A stretch of DNA of 64,000 nt from CAYOSF01 sp964406605 (GCA_964406605.1 CAYOSF010000001.1:406989-470988); one strand, 5' to 3'. Positions 27,534 through 36,782 are shown, counted from the first letter of the stretch. Program-made: numbers and translations. Notes: generated by a model not told the origin, from the letters alone.

Positions 27534-28651
27534 GCTGTCCCTCCTCGGCCTCGGCCTGTGCCCGGCAGGCTCATCCCCTCGGGCGGAATGCGAGTGTAGA
27601 AAGGATCTGCGGGATCAATGGGGAAGCTAACCGCCTCGCCGGTCATGGCCGAGCGGTACAGCGCCGTCACCAGCTCTAGCGAGCGGCGGCACTCGTCGAC
27701 GTTCACGATGGGCCGGCGTCCTTCTTCTATGGATCGCACGAAGTCTTCCACCATCCCGGCATGCAGAAACGGCGGGCCCGACGGCACCAACTCGTCCGCC
27801 TCCTTCTGTGCGCTCTCCAGATGGGTCGGGTCGGCGGCGGACAGGCGGAACGGATCCTTCGTGGGCTGGTAGGCGTCCTCGGATGAGACGGCGGACAGGT
27901 CTACCCCGTAGACCTCCAGACGGCTGCGGTTGTCCTGGCAGTTGACCGTGGCCAGGATCTGCCCGAGCGCGCCGTTCTCGAAGTGCACGACCGCGCTCGC
28001 TGTGTCTTCCACCTCGATGTTCGCTTTGAGGGTGGCGGCGCCCGCGTAGAGGCGGGACGGCTCGCCCATGAGCCAGAGAAGCATGTCGATCCCGTGGAGG
28101 CCCTGGCTGACGCTGGCCCCTCCGCACTCCTGTTGCCAGGTGCCGCGCCACCAGACCTCGTAGTATTCCGGAGTACGCAACCAGAGGGTATGGGTGAGGC
28201 CGAGCAACAGGCGGCCGAAGAACCCCCGGTCGATGAGCGTCTTGACCTGCTGCGCTCCCTGCCCGAAGCGGTGCTGGAACACGCCCGAGAAGAGAAAGCC
28301 CGAATCCTTCTCCGCCGCCGCGATGCGATCCAGGTCGCCCAGCGTGGCGGCCACCGGCTTCTCGCAGAGGACGTGCCTTCCGGCCTGGAGGGCGTCCACA
28401 CTCTGCTGCACGTGGAGAAAGGGGGGCGTGCAGATGCTGACCGCCTGGACGTTCGGGTCGGCCAGAAGGCGCTGGTAGTCGTCGTACACCGCGGGGATGT
28501 CGAAGTGCTCAGCCAGCTTTCGTGCCCGCTCCTCCTCGATGTCGGCCACGGCGGCCAGACGCACGCGCTCACCCAGCCCTCTGTAGCCTGCGGCGTGCAG
28601 CAGCGAGATCTCCCCTGCCCCGATGATGCCGATGCCCAGGGGTGCAGCCAT
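27530..28651 (-). CDS. Gfo/Idh/MocA-family oxidoreductase
   Basis: A 373-residue NAD(P)-dependent sugar or inositol dehydrogenase. The N-terminal Rossmann motif GIIGAGEISLLHAAG and the catalytic-loop Lys in CEKPVAAT are present, with a C-terminal alpha/beta dimerisation domain containing GGASVSQGLHGIDML. It oxidises or reduces a sugar hydroxyl. It lies 6 bp downstream of the DapA-like gene and overlaps the cupin start by 4 bp. The operon has a second member of the family at 29625, suggesting sequential or reversible redox steps on one sugar. Confidence 0.9.
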   Translation of the reverse strand: MAAPLGIGIIGAGEISLLHAAGYRGLGERVRLAAVADIEEERARKLAEHFDIPAVYDDYQRLLADPNVQAVSICTPPFLHVQQSVDALQAGRHVLCEKPVAATLGDLDRIAAAEKDSGFLFSGVFQHRFGQGAQQVKTLIDRGFFGRLLLGLTHTLWLRTPEYYEVWWRGTWQQECGGASVSQGLHGIDMLLWLMGEPSRLYAGAATLKANIEVEDTASAVVHFENGALGQILATVNCQDNRSRLEVYGVDLSAVSSEDAYQPTKDPFRLSAADPTHLESAQKEADELVPSGPPFLHAGMVEDFVRSIEEGRRPIVNVDECRRSLELVTALYRSAMTGEAVSFPIDPADPFYTRIPPEGMSLPGTGRGRGGTA

Positions 28652-28657
28652 GTGTCC

Positions 28658-29611
28658 CTACCCTTTCACCACCGGTGATGCAAGCTCGATGCTGGATAGC
28701 GCATCGGCCACGGCCCGACGTTCGACGTCGCTGAGCGGCAGGAGCGGAGGTCGCATGACGGCGCTGGGCAGCACGCCCAACAGGCGGAGGGTTTCTTTCA
28801 CCCGCGCTCGGTAGTTGCGGACCGGTTTCGCGAAGAGCGCGGCGGCCAGCGGGGTGACTACCGTCTCGTCGATGCGGCGGGCGCCGGCCTCGTCGCCGGC
28901 CTTTGCCCGGGCAATCATGTCGATCTGCTCTGCGACGGCCACCGTGCCGAAGCCGATGAGGGCGCCGTCCGCCCCGCCCAGAAACGACTCCAGAATGAAG
29001 TTGTCGTTGCCGGTGAGCAGAGCGACGCGACGCGGCGCGCTTGCCAGGAGGCGTGCCGTCTCCGCGAAGCGCTCGCGGTCGAAGGACGCCTCCTTCACCG
29101 CCACCACTTCATCTATCTCCAGCAGCCTCTTGAGGGCCTCCGGCTCGAAGATGACGCCGCCCAGGGCCGGCTGAAGCTGGAACAGGACGATGGGCAGCCC
29201 CGTCGCGCGGGCGATGGCGGCGTGGTACTCGAAGGGAAGCTCGGGGGGCAGGGCCTCTCCCGCGAAGGCGGGGATGGGGAACACGACGAGGCCCGATGCA
29301 CCGGCCGAGGCCGCATCACGCGCCAGCTCCACGGCCTCGTCGGTATAGCGGGCGGCGATGCCCGCGAGCAGAGGGATCCGGCCCTGCGCCTCGTCCGCGT
29401 ACACCTCCAACACCCGCCGCCGCTCTTCGCGGCTCAGGTGAGGCCCTTCGCCGGTGTCCATGTTCACCGCAAGCGCCTTGAGTCCGTCGAAGCGCTTCAA
29501 CCAGCGGATGTACGATCTCAGGGCCGGCTCGTCCACCGCGAATGCGTCTGTCAGCGGCGTGACGGTGGCCGGTACAAGACCTGCGAGATCGAGAGACGGC
29601 GAAGACGACAT
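28658..29611 (-). CDS. dihydrodipicolinate synthase/N-acetylneuraminate lyase family protein
   Basis: A 317-residue class I aldolase-type TIM barrel. The Schiff-base Lys lies in EVVAVKEASFD, and the N-terminal VPATVTPLTDAFAVDE is typical. The catalytic Tyr usually found in the YNxP motif is replaced: the corresponding VLFQLQP has Phe-Gln, so the mechanism may differ from DapA or the enzyme may be a 2-keto-3-deoxy-sugar-acid aldolase or dehydratase variant. Its position between two Gfo/Idh genes and close to sugar-acid enzymes supports retro-aldol cleavage of a keto-deoxy sugar rather than lysine synthesis. Gaps to its neighbours are 13 and 6 bp. Confidence 0.85.
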   Translation of the reverse strand: MSSSPSLDLAGLVPATVTPLTDAFAVDEPALRSYIRWLKRFDGLKALAVNMDTGEGPHLSREERRRVLEVYADEAQGRIPLLAGIAARYTDEAVELARDAASAGASGLVVFPIPAFAGEALPPELPFEYHAAIARATGLPIVLFQLQPALGGVIFEPEALKRLLEIDEVVAVKEASFDRERFAETARLLASAPRRVALLTGNDNFILESFLGGADGALIGFGTVAVAEQIDMIARAKAGDEAGARRIDETVVTPLAAALFAKPVRNYRARVKETLRLLGVLPSAVMRPPLLPLSDVERRAVADALSSIELASPVVKG

Positions 29612-29624
29612 GGCTGTTCGTTCC

Positions 29625-30638
29625 CTACTGTGCCAGGTTGCCGATCTTCTCGGCGTCTCGTTGCATGGAAAGAACGGTGCGCAGGGCCTGAAAGGTCACG
29701 TCGCGCGGCATGAGGCGGTTGACGCCGTCGTGGATGTCAGCGACCAGCTTGGGGCCCCAAGCGGTGTCGATGTCGCCGGGATCTACCAGCTCCGGCGCGC
29801 TCTTGCGCGTGGTCAGCAGCAGGGCCGGGCCGGCGTCCGGCGAGCCCAGGTTGATGTTGCTGCGAATCTCCAGCGTGCCCTCCGTGCCGACGAGCATCTG
29901 GCGGATGTCGCCCCAGGTGGGCAGGGCATCCGGCGTGAACCAGTCCACGCGCACGTACCCTGCCGCGCCGCCGTCGCCCTCGAACCATGCGTCGCCGAAA
30001 TCTTGGAAGGTCGGATGCTGCGGCGTGCCGAAGTTGCCCACTCGAGAACGAAACCGCGCCACCTGCTGGCCCGTTAGCCAGGTGAACAGCTCGACCTGAT
30101 GGCTTGCGATGTCGTTCAGGATGCCGCCGTAGAGCGCCGGATCGAACATCCAGGCCGGCCGGTGCTCGATGCTCAACTTGTGCGGTCCCAGCCCGATGAA
30201 GTTGACCACCCGGCCGATACGGCCTTCATCGACCAACTCCTTGGTCTTGATCAACAGCGGATTGTCCAGCCGCTCGCCGAAGTAGACGAAGAAGAGCTTG
30301 CCGGTTCTCTGTGCAGCCTGTTCGACGGCTTCAAGGTCCTCGAGTGTCGTCACGGGCGGCTTGTCGACGAAGACGTGCTTGCCCGCCGTCAACGCCTCCT
30401 TGAGCACGGACCCACGCAGGCCGTTCACGTCGCCACACAGGATCAAATCGATGGCGGGATCGCCCAGAAGCTCCCCCCGTGGCCGCCGGGCAAGATCCGG
30501 GTAGAGACCCGCGAAGCCCTTGCCCACCGGCGTGTCCTCCGGAGCGAAGCCGTCACAGGCAACGTCGGGCAGGCCCGAGAGAGCCTGCGTCATGGAAATG
30601 ACGTGGGCGTGGCTGAGGCCGATGACGGCAAATCGCAT
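29625..30638 (-). CDS. Gfo/Idh/MocA-family oxidoreductase (second copy)
   Basis: A 337-residue dehydrogenase, first gene of the six-gene operon. The Rossmann start is variant (FAVIGLSHAHVISM), and the usual EKP is DKP (VDKPPVTT), with the Lys retained. The C-terminal domain includes GGILNDIASHQVELF, the segment that normally contributes the catalytic His or Asp. The variant motifs set it apart from the second family member at 27530, so the two are not recent duplicates. The 206-bp divergent region to the sulfatase gene at 30845 should hold promoters for both operons. Confidence 0.87.
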   Translation of the reverse strand: MRFAVIGLSHAHVISMTQALSGLPDVACDGFAPEDTPVGKGFAGLYPDLARRPRGELLGDPAIDLILCGDVNGLRGSVLKEALTAGKHVFVDKPPVTTLEDLEAVEQAAQRTGKLFFVYFGERLDNPLLIKTKELVDEGRIGRVVNFIGLGPHKLSIEHRPAWMFDPALYGGILNDIASHQVELFTWLTGQQVARFRSRVGNFGTPQHPTFQDFGDAWFEGDGGAAGYVRVDWFTPDALPTWGDIRQMLVGTEGTLEIRSNINLGSPDAGPALLLTTRKSAPELVDPGDIDTAWGPKLVADIHDGVNRLMPRDVTFQALRTVLSMQRDAEKIGNLAQ

Positions 30639-30844
30639 TTCCGTGCCTCCCGAAAGTCAGACTGGGCTCTCGCAGCGATCATAGCAGACAGAGCGGAGAG
30701 GAACACCGCTGCTTCGGCGTGACCTGACACCGGCATGCCGGCGGGGTATACTGCACAATCGCTTGAGCCAGCGAATCGCGGATCGTCCGCCGACGGGTAT
30801 CTCCCGCCGGCCGATGGTGGCCGTCTGAAGGGGAGGGAGGCAGC
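30639..30844. promoter_or_regulatory. divergent promoter region of the carbohydrate locus
   Basis: A 206-bp region separating the minus-strand six-gene operon (start 30638) from the plus-strand sulfatase operon (start 30845). It must contain back-to-back promoters; AAGGGGAGGGAGG at its right end is the sulfatase Shine-Dalgarno. I could not identify an operator with confidence, and no regulator gene is adjacent. Confidence 0.5.
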
Positions 30845-32350
30845 ATGTCAGCGTCCAGCAGTCGACCCAATATCCTGGTCTTCATGGGCGAGCAGCACCG
30901 GGCGGACGCGATGGGTTGCGCGGGGCACCCGGTCGTAAAGACTCCCAACCTGGACCGGCTGGCCGGGGAAGGCGTGCGCTTCAGCCGGGCCTACTGCCAG
31001 GGGCCGCTCTGTATGCCTGCTCGGGCCTCCTTCCTGACGGAGCGCTATGTGCGCGACCACGGTGTGTATGAGAACCAGTGGGGCCTGCCGGCGGACATTG
31101 CCACGTTTCTCCAGCCGATGCGCGAGGCGGGCTACCTGACTGGCTGCATCGGGAAGATGCACCTCTACATGCACGGCCGGGGTGGGCCCGGTGACACCCG
31201 GGCCGCGGTGGACGCTCTCCGCAAGCTCGGCTTCGATGAGTCCATCGAGACCGTGGGGAAGCTGGCCGCGGCCGCAATGCGGAGCGACTACAGCGACTAC
31301 CTGGAGGAACTGGGCCTCTACGACGTCTATAGGGAGTTCATCGCCGCGCGCGGCTACGGCTACTCCCGGGGGCGCCGGCAGATGGAGTTCGATGGCAAGA
31401 CCATCGACCTTGTGCCCTTGTGGAACGCGGAATCGACGCCCCTGCCAACGGAAGCCTACATCGACAACTGGATCGGCCGCGAGGCCGTGCGGTGGATCGA
31501 GGAGTACGCGGGCGACAAGCCGTTCTTCCAGTTGGTCGGCTTTGCCGGTCCCCACGACCCGTGGGACGCGCCCAGCGAGTACGTGGATCCCTATCGAGAC
31601 GTGGAGATCCCGCTGGGACCGACCTCCCGTCCGGAGGTTCCGGAATCCGGCCCGCTCAGGTCGTTCCTGGAAGCGTTCCTCAACTTCAGCGACTCCGAGC
31701 ACCTCACGGACGAAGCGGCGCGCGCCGTCCGGCGGCAGTACTACGGCAACGTCACCTTGATCGATGAATGCGTTGGGAGCGTCCTCGCGGCGCTTGAGCG
31801 CAAGGGCATCCTGGACGACACCTGGATCATCTATTTCTCCGACCACGGCGAGATGCTCGGCGACCATCGGCTCCTCGCCAAGATGGTCTTCTACGAGCCA
31901 TCCGTGACCATCCCGCTCATCGTTAGGCCGCCGGGAGGCATGACGGCGAAGGTGGTGGACGGGCCGGTGGAACAACTTGACGTAACGGCCACTATCCGGG
32001 CCATCGCTGGTGCCGGCGAGGTGCCCGGGGGAGAGGGACAGTCGCTGCTCGGTCACCTCGAAGAGGGAGGGGACGGGTTCGTTCGAGAGGTGACGCACAG
32101 CGAGAACTTTGGGTTCGGGCTGTTCGTGACCGACCGGTACAAGCTTCTGGTGTGGGAGGACGGCCGGGAACCGGTGCAACTGTTCGATCTCTTGGAGGAC
32201 CGGGATGAGAACCACAACGTCGTTGCGGACCCGGGATATGCTGAGGTCCGAGAACGGCTCATGACCCAGTACGTGGAGCCGTTCCTCAGCAAGAATCCGG
32301 TGCGACCGGGCCCCAGCCTGGTCGAGCGCCTGACACAGGCCCGCGGGTGA
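30845..32350 (+). CDS. sulfatase (formylglycine-dependent, alkaline phosphatase superfamily)
   Basis: A 501-residue type I sulfatase. The maturation motif CxPxR is present as Cys56-Met-Pro-Ala-Arg, so Cys56 should become formylglycine. The N-terminal metal region NILVFMGEQHRAD has Glu where the family usually has Asp-Asp or Asp-Gln. GKMHLY and the C-terminal metal motif YFSDHGEMLGDH are conserved. No signal peptide is seen, so it is probably cytoplasmic and desulfates an imported sugar. It starts the plus-strand operon with the DinB-like, DUF2264, hydroxyacid dehydrogenase and isomerase genes. A dedicated formylglycine-generating enzyme is not in the window. Confidence 0.9.
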   Translation: MSASSSRPNILVFMGEQHRADAMGCAGHPVVKTPNLDRLAGEGVRFSRAYCQGPLCMPARASFLTERYVRDHGVYENQWGLPADIATFLQPMREAGYLTGCIGKMHLYMHGRGGPGDTRAAVDALRKLGFDESIETVGKLAAAAMRSDYSDYLEELGLYDVYREFIAARGYGYSRGRRQMEFDGKTIDLVPLWNAESTPLPTEAYIDNWIGREAVRWIEEYAGDKPFFQLVGFAGPHDPWDAPSEYVDPYRDVEIPLGPTSRPEVPESGPLRSFLEAFLNFSDSEHLTDEAARAVRRQYYGNVTLIDECVGSVLAALERKGILDDTWIIYFSDHGEMLGDHRLLAKMVFYEPSVTIPLIVRPPGGMTAKVVDGPVEQLDVTATIRAIAGAGEVPGGEGQSLLGHLEEGGDGFVREVTHSENFGFGLFVTDRYKLLVWEDGREPVQLFDLLEDRDENHNVVADPGYAEVRERLMTQYVEPFLSKNPVRPGPSLVERLTQARG

Positions 32351-32417
32351 GCCAACCGCGGTTCGGCCCTGCGGCAACTGGGAGCCTCGCTCAGCGTACT
32401 CTCGGGAGAGGACGAGA

Positions 32418-32930
32418 ATGGTAGGAGCGACCAAGCGCCAGGTGGAGCGAGATCTGGATGAAGTCTGGCAGGAGCTCAAGTCGGCCGTGCAATCCGTCCC
32501 GGCGGGAGAGCTGGAGCGCTCCGGTGTGGTCGAGAGCTGGACGATCAAAGACCTGCTCGGGCACATCGCGTTCTGGACGAACCAGGCGACAGCAAACCTG
32601 GAGCTCATCGCCACAGGAAGGGCGGACGAGATCAACCGGCCGGGCGGTGAGAAGACTACGGCGGAGTGGAACGAGAGGGAACGCCGGCTTCGCCGCGGTC
32701 AATCGCTCGCGGTCATCCGAGAGGAATGGCTGCGGAGCTTCGAAGATGTGAGAAGAGCATTGGCGAGCTTCCCGGCGGAGAAGCTGGAGGACGATGTAGG
32801 TGGCCGTCCGGTCGCTGGCCTCTTCGCGGAGGACACGTACGAGCACTATCGGGAGCATCTGGGACACGTCGAAGACTGGTGGCTCAGGGTAGGAAAGGAA
32901 GCTCACCCAGGCCATGGCCAGAGGAGATGA
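32418..32930 (+). CDS. DinB/ClbS-like four-helix-bundle protein
   Basis: A 170-residue protein of the DinB/mycothiol-maleylpyruvate-isomerase-like superfamily. The typical first segment WTIKDLLGHIAFW and the last helix YEHYREHLGHV provide the His residues that usually bind a divalent metal in a four-helix bundle. Members act as thiol transferases or dehydratases, or have no known activity. Its stop overlaps the start of the DUF2264 gene by 17 bp, so it is part of the plus-strand operon. Confidence 0.75.
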   Translation: MVGATKRQVERDLDEVWQELKSAVQSVPAGELERSGVVESWTIKDLLGHIAFWTNQATANLELIATGRADEINRPGGEKTTAEWNERERRLRRGQSLAVIREEWLRSFEDVRRALASFPAEKLEDDVGGRPVAGLFAEDTYEHYREHLGHVEDWWLRVGKEAHPGHGQRR

Positions 32931-34959
32931 AAAGGCTCCAGCCCACACGATAGAGCTCGCAGGCCTTCCGCCGGAAGATCGTGAGCTGTCGCCCTACACC
33001 GGGTGGGCCCGGGAGCACTGGGAGGCTGCCGCCGATGCGTTGCTGGAAGGGGTGCGCCGGTACGCGACGCCGCATCATGCGCTGCTGTACCTCCCCGGCG
33101 GTCGCGCGAGCCGTTCCGGCGAGCTTTCGGATGCGTTCGAAGGCTACGCGCGGACGTTTCTGCTGGCCGCCTTTCGGCTTGCCGGGGCGAACGGAGATGC
33201 TTCGGGCGATCTCGCCGGTCGCTACGCGGAAGGCCTGGTGGCGGGAACGGGCGAGCAAGGCGAGGAGCGCTGGCCGGACGTCGTGGACGTACCCCAGGCG
33301 CGCGTCGAAGCCGCATCGGTCGCCATCGGGCTGCATGAGACGAGGCCCTGGATCTGGGACAGGCTGGCAGAGCCAGAACGCGAGCGGGCGGTGGGCTGGC
33401 TGTCCAGGGTTCACGATCAGCCCTATGCGCAGAACAACTGGTTCTTGTTTCAGGTCATCGTGAACGCGTTCCTGAAGTCGGTGGGGGCGCCGTATCGACA
33501 GGACGAGATCGATCGCAACCTGGATCGCATCGACGCCATGTATCGCCGCGACGGCTGGTACACCGATGGCGCCGGTCAGAACTACGACCATTACATCGGT
33601 TGGGCGATGCACCTGTATGCCATCCTCTGGTGCCGCATGGACGGTGACCGCAGCGATCCCGGGCGCGCGCAGGTCTATCGGCAGCGGGTCAGGCGCTTTC
33701 TGGAGGACTTCCGGTTCCTGTTTGCTTCCGATGGGGCGCCGCTGCACCAGGGTCGGTCGCTCATGTACCGCTTCGCGAGCGCCGCCGCGCTCTGGGCCGG
33801 TGCGCTTGCCGGTGTCTCGCCCCTCGCTCCCGGCGAGACCCGACGTATCGCCAGCGGCGCCGTGAAGCACTTCCTGGAGCGCGGAGCAGTGCGGGATGGC
33901 GCGCTGACCATGGGCTGGCATGAGGAGTTCCTGCCGATGGCGCAGACCTACTCCGGGCCGGGATCGCCCTACTGGGCGAGCAAGGGCTTTCTCGGCCTCC
34001 TGCTGCCACCCGATCACCCCGTGTGGACGGCGAAAGAGGAGCCGATGCCCGTCGAACGGGGTGACTTCTGCCGCGCGATCCCGGAGCCGGGATTCCTGGC
34101 ATGCGGCACGCGGGCCGATGGCGTCGTGCGAGTGGCAAACCACCGCAGCGATCACTTCCCGTCTTTCGACGGTGCGGTTGATCCCAACTACTGCAAGCTC
34201 GCCTACTCGACTCACACCGCGCCGAACGTTGCTAACGCTGATGCGGGCGCGTTCGACTCGCACGTGGCGCTCATCGGACGGGGGGGAGAGGGTTCGCGAC
34301 GGGCGAGGATCCACACCATTGCTGTCGCCGACCGCTTTGCCGCATCGGTGTACTACCCGAAAGAAACCGTCGTGGCCGACGGGCGGAGCCTTCCGCAGTG
34401 GTTCGAGCGTGTGGAGACCGCGTCGATCGTCCGAGGCGCCGCCGAGATCCGGGTCCATCACGTCTCGACGCTCGGCACGCACACGTTGCGCGACGGGGGC
34501 TACGCGATAGCCGGGCAAGCGTCGCCGGCCTGCGAAGCAGGCGCCACCTGGGCGCTCGCCCGCAGAGACGATGGGCTCGTGAGCTTCATCGCGGGGCTGC
34601 GAGGCTTCGGCAATGCGGACGTCCACCGGCTGGAGAACGCAAACGCCTTCGGACGCCACTCAGCGACGCCGTACCTCGTCGCGGAGCGGCCGGTGCCCAC
34701 GGAGGGACTCTACGTATCGCTTGTCGTCCTCACAGCGGCGCCGTTCGACGTGCAGTCTGCGCTTCGCGACATAGCCGACGTGGAGGTGCGGGGGCGGCAG
34801 GTCGAGATCCGGTGCGCCGATGGCGAGACGTTCTTCGTGCAACTCGTCGCGCCGGATCACGTTGAGCTGAGGCTCTGCGATATGCCGGTCCGTGGCAACG
34901 TGCGCTACGCGCGCTGCTCGCCCGACGGTTCGTCATTCGTGATCGAGGCGGATTCGTAG
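32914..34959 (+). CDS. DUF2264-domain protein, probable alpha/alpha-toroid carbohydrate-active enzyme
   Basis: A 681-residue protein whose N-terminal 390 residues match the DUF2264 family layout (SPYTGWAREHWEAAAD, AFEGYARTFLLAAFRL, AQNNWFLFQVIVNAFL, DGWYTDGAGQNYDHYIGWAMH), an alpha/alpha-toroid related to glycoside hydrolases and lyases. The C-terminal ~270 residues are beta-rich. No signal peptide is visible. It overlaps the DinB-like gene and is followed after 1 bp by the hydroxyacid dehydrogenase gene, so all are one transcript. The family is associated with polysaccharide utilisation; the substrate is unknown. The Asp/Tyr in DGAGQNYDHY are the most likely active-site residues. Confidence 0.82.
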   Translation: MARGDEKAPAHTIELAGLPPEDRELSPYTGWAREHWEAAADALLEGVRRYATPHHALLYLPGGRASRSGELSDAFEGYARTFLLAAFRLAGANGDASGDLAGRYAEGLVAGTGEQGEERWPDVVDVPQARVEAASVAIGLHETRPWIWDRLAEPERERAVGWLSRVHDQPYAQNNWFLFQVIVNAFLKSVGAPYRQDEIDRNLDRIDAMYRRDGWYTDGAGQNYDHYIGWAMHLYAILWCRMDGDRSDPGRAQVYRQRVRRFLEDFRFLFASDGAPLHQGRSLMYRFASAAALWAGALAGVSPLAPGETRRIASGAVKHFLERGAVRDGALTMGWHEEFLPMAQTYSGPGSPYWASKGFLGLLLPPDHPVWTAKEEPMPVERGDFCRAIPEPGFLACGTRADGVVRVANHRSDHFPSFDGAVDPNYCKLAYSTHTAPNVANADAGAFDSHVALIGRGGEGSRRARIHTIAVADRFAASVYYPKETVVADGRSLPQWFERVETASIVRGAAEIRVHHVSTLGTHTLRDGGYAIAGQASPACEAGATWALARRDDGLVSFIAGLRGFGNADVHRLENANAFGRHSATPYLVAERPVPTEGLYVSLVVLTAAPFDVQSALRDIADVEVRGRQVEIRCADGETFFVQLVAPDHVELRLCDMPVRGNVRYARCSPDGSSFVIEADS

Positions 34960-34960
34960 T

Positions 34961-35971
34961 ATGGCTGGCCGACCCGTTGTTGCGCTGGCCATGCCGGATA
35001 GGGTCGCCGCGTGGGTGCTCACCCGCGCCCACATGGACCGTCTACGCGCCCTTTGCGATCTGCCGGACGCGGCGCCTCTGTCACGGTTCGATGACGAGCG
35101 GGCCCGGTCGTTGCTGGCGAAGGCGGAGATCCTGCTGACCGGCTGGGGCTGTCCGAGGATCGACGCGGAGGTACTGTCGCGCGCCCCGGCGCTGCGCGCG
35201 GTCGTGCACGCCGCGGGCACGGTGAAGGGCCATGTCGGCGAGGAATGCTGGGAACGGGGCATCGCCGTAACCTCCGCCGCCGCGGCCAACGCGCTGCCTG
35301 TGGCGGAGTTCACGCTGGCCGCGATTCTCTTCGCCAACAAGCGTGTGTTCCGGCTCCAGCAGCGATACCGGGAGGAGCGTGCGTTTCGCGTATGGGCGGA
35401 GGAAGAGCCGGGACTCGGCAACTACCGCAAGACCGTCGGGATCGTCGGGGCCTCGATGATAGGGCGCCGGATGATAGAGCTGCTGCGCCCGTTCGATCTG
35501 ACTGTGCTGGTGTACGATCCGTTCCTCGCCGATGAGGAGGGCGCGTCGCTCTCGGTGGAGAAGGTCGATCTCGATGACCTGCTACGGAGAGCGGATGTGG
35601 TCAGTCTGCATGCGCCGGCACTTCCGGAAACCCGCCACATGATCGATGCCCGCCGGCTGGCGCTGATCCGGGACGGCGTGACTCTCATCAACACGGCGCG
35701 CGGCTCCCTGGTCGATATGGCCGCGCTGGAAGCCGAACTCCTCTCAGGACGCATCGAGGCGATCATCGACACCACCGATCCTGAAGTGCTGCCTGCGGAC
35801 TCTCCCCTGTACACGCTGCCGAACGTGTTCCTCACGCCGCACATCGCGGGCTCACTCGGCGCGGAGACCTGGCGCATGACCGACCTGGCGCTGGATGAGA
35901 TCGAGCGCTACGTGCGCGGAGAGCCCTTTCTCTACGGCATCCGTCGGCAAGACCTGGGACGCATCGCTTGA
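34961..35971 (+). CDS. D-isomer-specific 2-hydroxyacid dehydrogenase
   Basis: A 336-residue NAD-dependent hydroxyacid dehydrogenase. The cofactor motif is GIVGASMIGRRM, catalytic Arg lies in LINTARGSLVD, and the catalytic His is in LTPHIAGS. The usual Glu two strands on appears within DTTDPEVLP. It reduces or oxidises a 2-keto/2-hydroxy acid such as glyoxylate, hydroxypyruvate or a sugar acid. It starts 1 bp after the DUF2264 gene, and the isomerase start (35982) follows after 10 bp. Confidence 0.9.
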   Translation: MAGRPVVALAMPDRVAAWVLTRAHMDRLRALCDLPDAAPLSRFDDERARSLLAKAEILLTGWGCPRIDAEVLSRAPALRAVVHAAGTVKGHVGEECWERGIAVTSAAAANALPVAEFTLAAILFANKRVFRLQQRYREERAFRVWAEEEPGLGNYRKTVGIVGASMIGRRMIELLRPFDLTVLVYDPFLADEEGASLSVEKVDLDDLLRRADVVSLHAPALPETRHMIDARRLALIRDGVTLINTARGSLVDMAALEAELLSGRIEAIIDTTDPEVLPADSPLYTLPNVFLTPHIAGSLGAETWRMTDLALDEIERYVRGEPFLYGIRRQDLGRIA

Positions 35972-35981
35972 TGGGGCCGGA

Positions 35982-36782
35982 ATGAAGCTCGGCCTCTGCT
36001 CCATCTGCCTTCGAGACCGTTCCCTGCGAGACGTGGCGCTGCTGGCCGCGAGCGTGGGGCTGGCCGGCATCGAAGTGACCGCTCGACGCCCTCACGTCGA
36101 CAGAGACGGCGGGGCCGAGGGAGTGCGCGCTGCGGCACGAGAAGTGAGGGAGGCAGGCATCGAGATCCTCGCCTATGGATCGTACCTTGGCCAGCCGCCG
36201 CTGGTATCCAGTTCAGACATCGTCCGCGAGGTGGCGATGACGGAGGCGCTCGGCACGGATCTGATCCGGGTATGGGCCGCGCCGTTGCCCGAATCACCCG
36301 ATGACGTAACGCCCGTGGTGGCGCTCATGCGCGAGACGGCCGCGGCTGCCGGGGCCGTCGGGATCACGGTCGTTATCGAGCGCCACGCCGGGTCGTTCGC
36401 GGATACGGTCGAGCGGGTCGAGCGTCTCCTGGATGCCATCGACCGGCCCAACGTGGCGCTGAACTACCAGCCGCTGGATTCCCTGTCGGATGTGGAGGCG
36501 GCCGATCAACACCAGGATTGCGCTCGGCTCATCGGTCGCGCTCGCTATTTCCACGTCAAGAACTACTATCCGAGCGCTGACGGTAGTGGTTCGGTGAGGC
36601 CGTTCGCATCGATCGCGGATGGCGTGCTGGACTACCGTGCGATCCTGCGAGCCGCGGCCGAGGGCGGGTACGACGGCCCTCTGGCAATCGAGTTCCTGGC
36701 CCTGGATGACCGGCCTGCGGAAGAGAAGCTCGCCCGGGACGTGGAGCTTCTGCGGGGAATCATTGCCGATCTGGATGCCTAG
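35982..36782 (+). CDS. sugar phosphate isomerase/epimerase family protein (xylose-isomerase-like TIM barrel)
   Basis: A 266-residue TIM-barrel protein of the AP_endonuc_2/IolE-like superfamily. I chose the ATG at 35982 (MKLGLCSICLRD); the frame extends upstream but would overlap the dehydrogenase gene heavily. Metal-ligand candidates are Glu in VVIERHAGSF, Asp in NYQPLDSLSD, His in YFHVKNYYPS, and Glu in PLAIEFLALDD, in the normal order for this fold. It is the last gene of the sulfatase operon. Its stop shares a CTAG palindrome (36779-36782) with the stop of the convergent nhaA gene. Confidence 0.85.
   Translation: MKLGLCSICLRDRSLRDVALLAASVGLAGIEVTARRPHVDRDGGAEGVRAAAREVREAGIEILAYGSYLGQPPLVSSSDIVREVAMTEALGTDLIRVWAAPLPESPDDVTPVVALMRETAAAAGAVGITVVIERHAGSFADTVERVERLLDAIDRPNVALNYQPLDSLSDVEAADQHQDCARLIGRARYFHVKNYYPSADGSGSVRPFASIADGVLDYRAILRAAAEGGYDGPLAIEFLALDDRPAEEKLARDVELLRGIIADLDA

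Noticed and set aside
30848..32635. 595-codon minus-strand frame opposite the sulfatase
   Set aside because: The plus strand holds an intact sulfatase with CMPAR and metal motifs; the antisense translation is His/Arg/Val-rich with no family pattern.
32884..34659. 591-codon minus-strand frame opposite the DUF2264 gene
   Set aside because: Shadow of a well-supported gene; Arg/Pro-rich composition.
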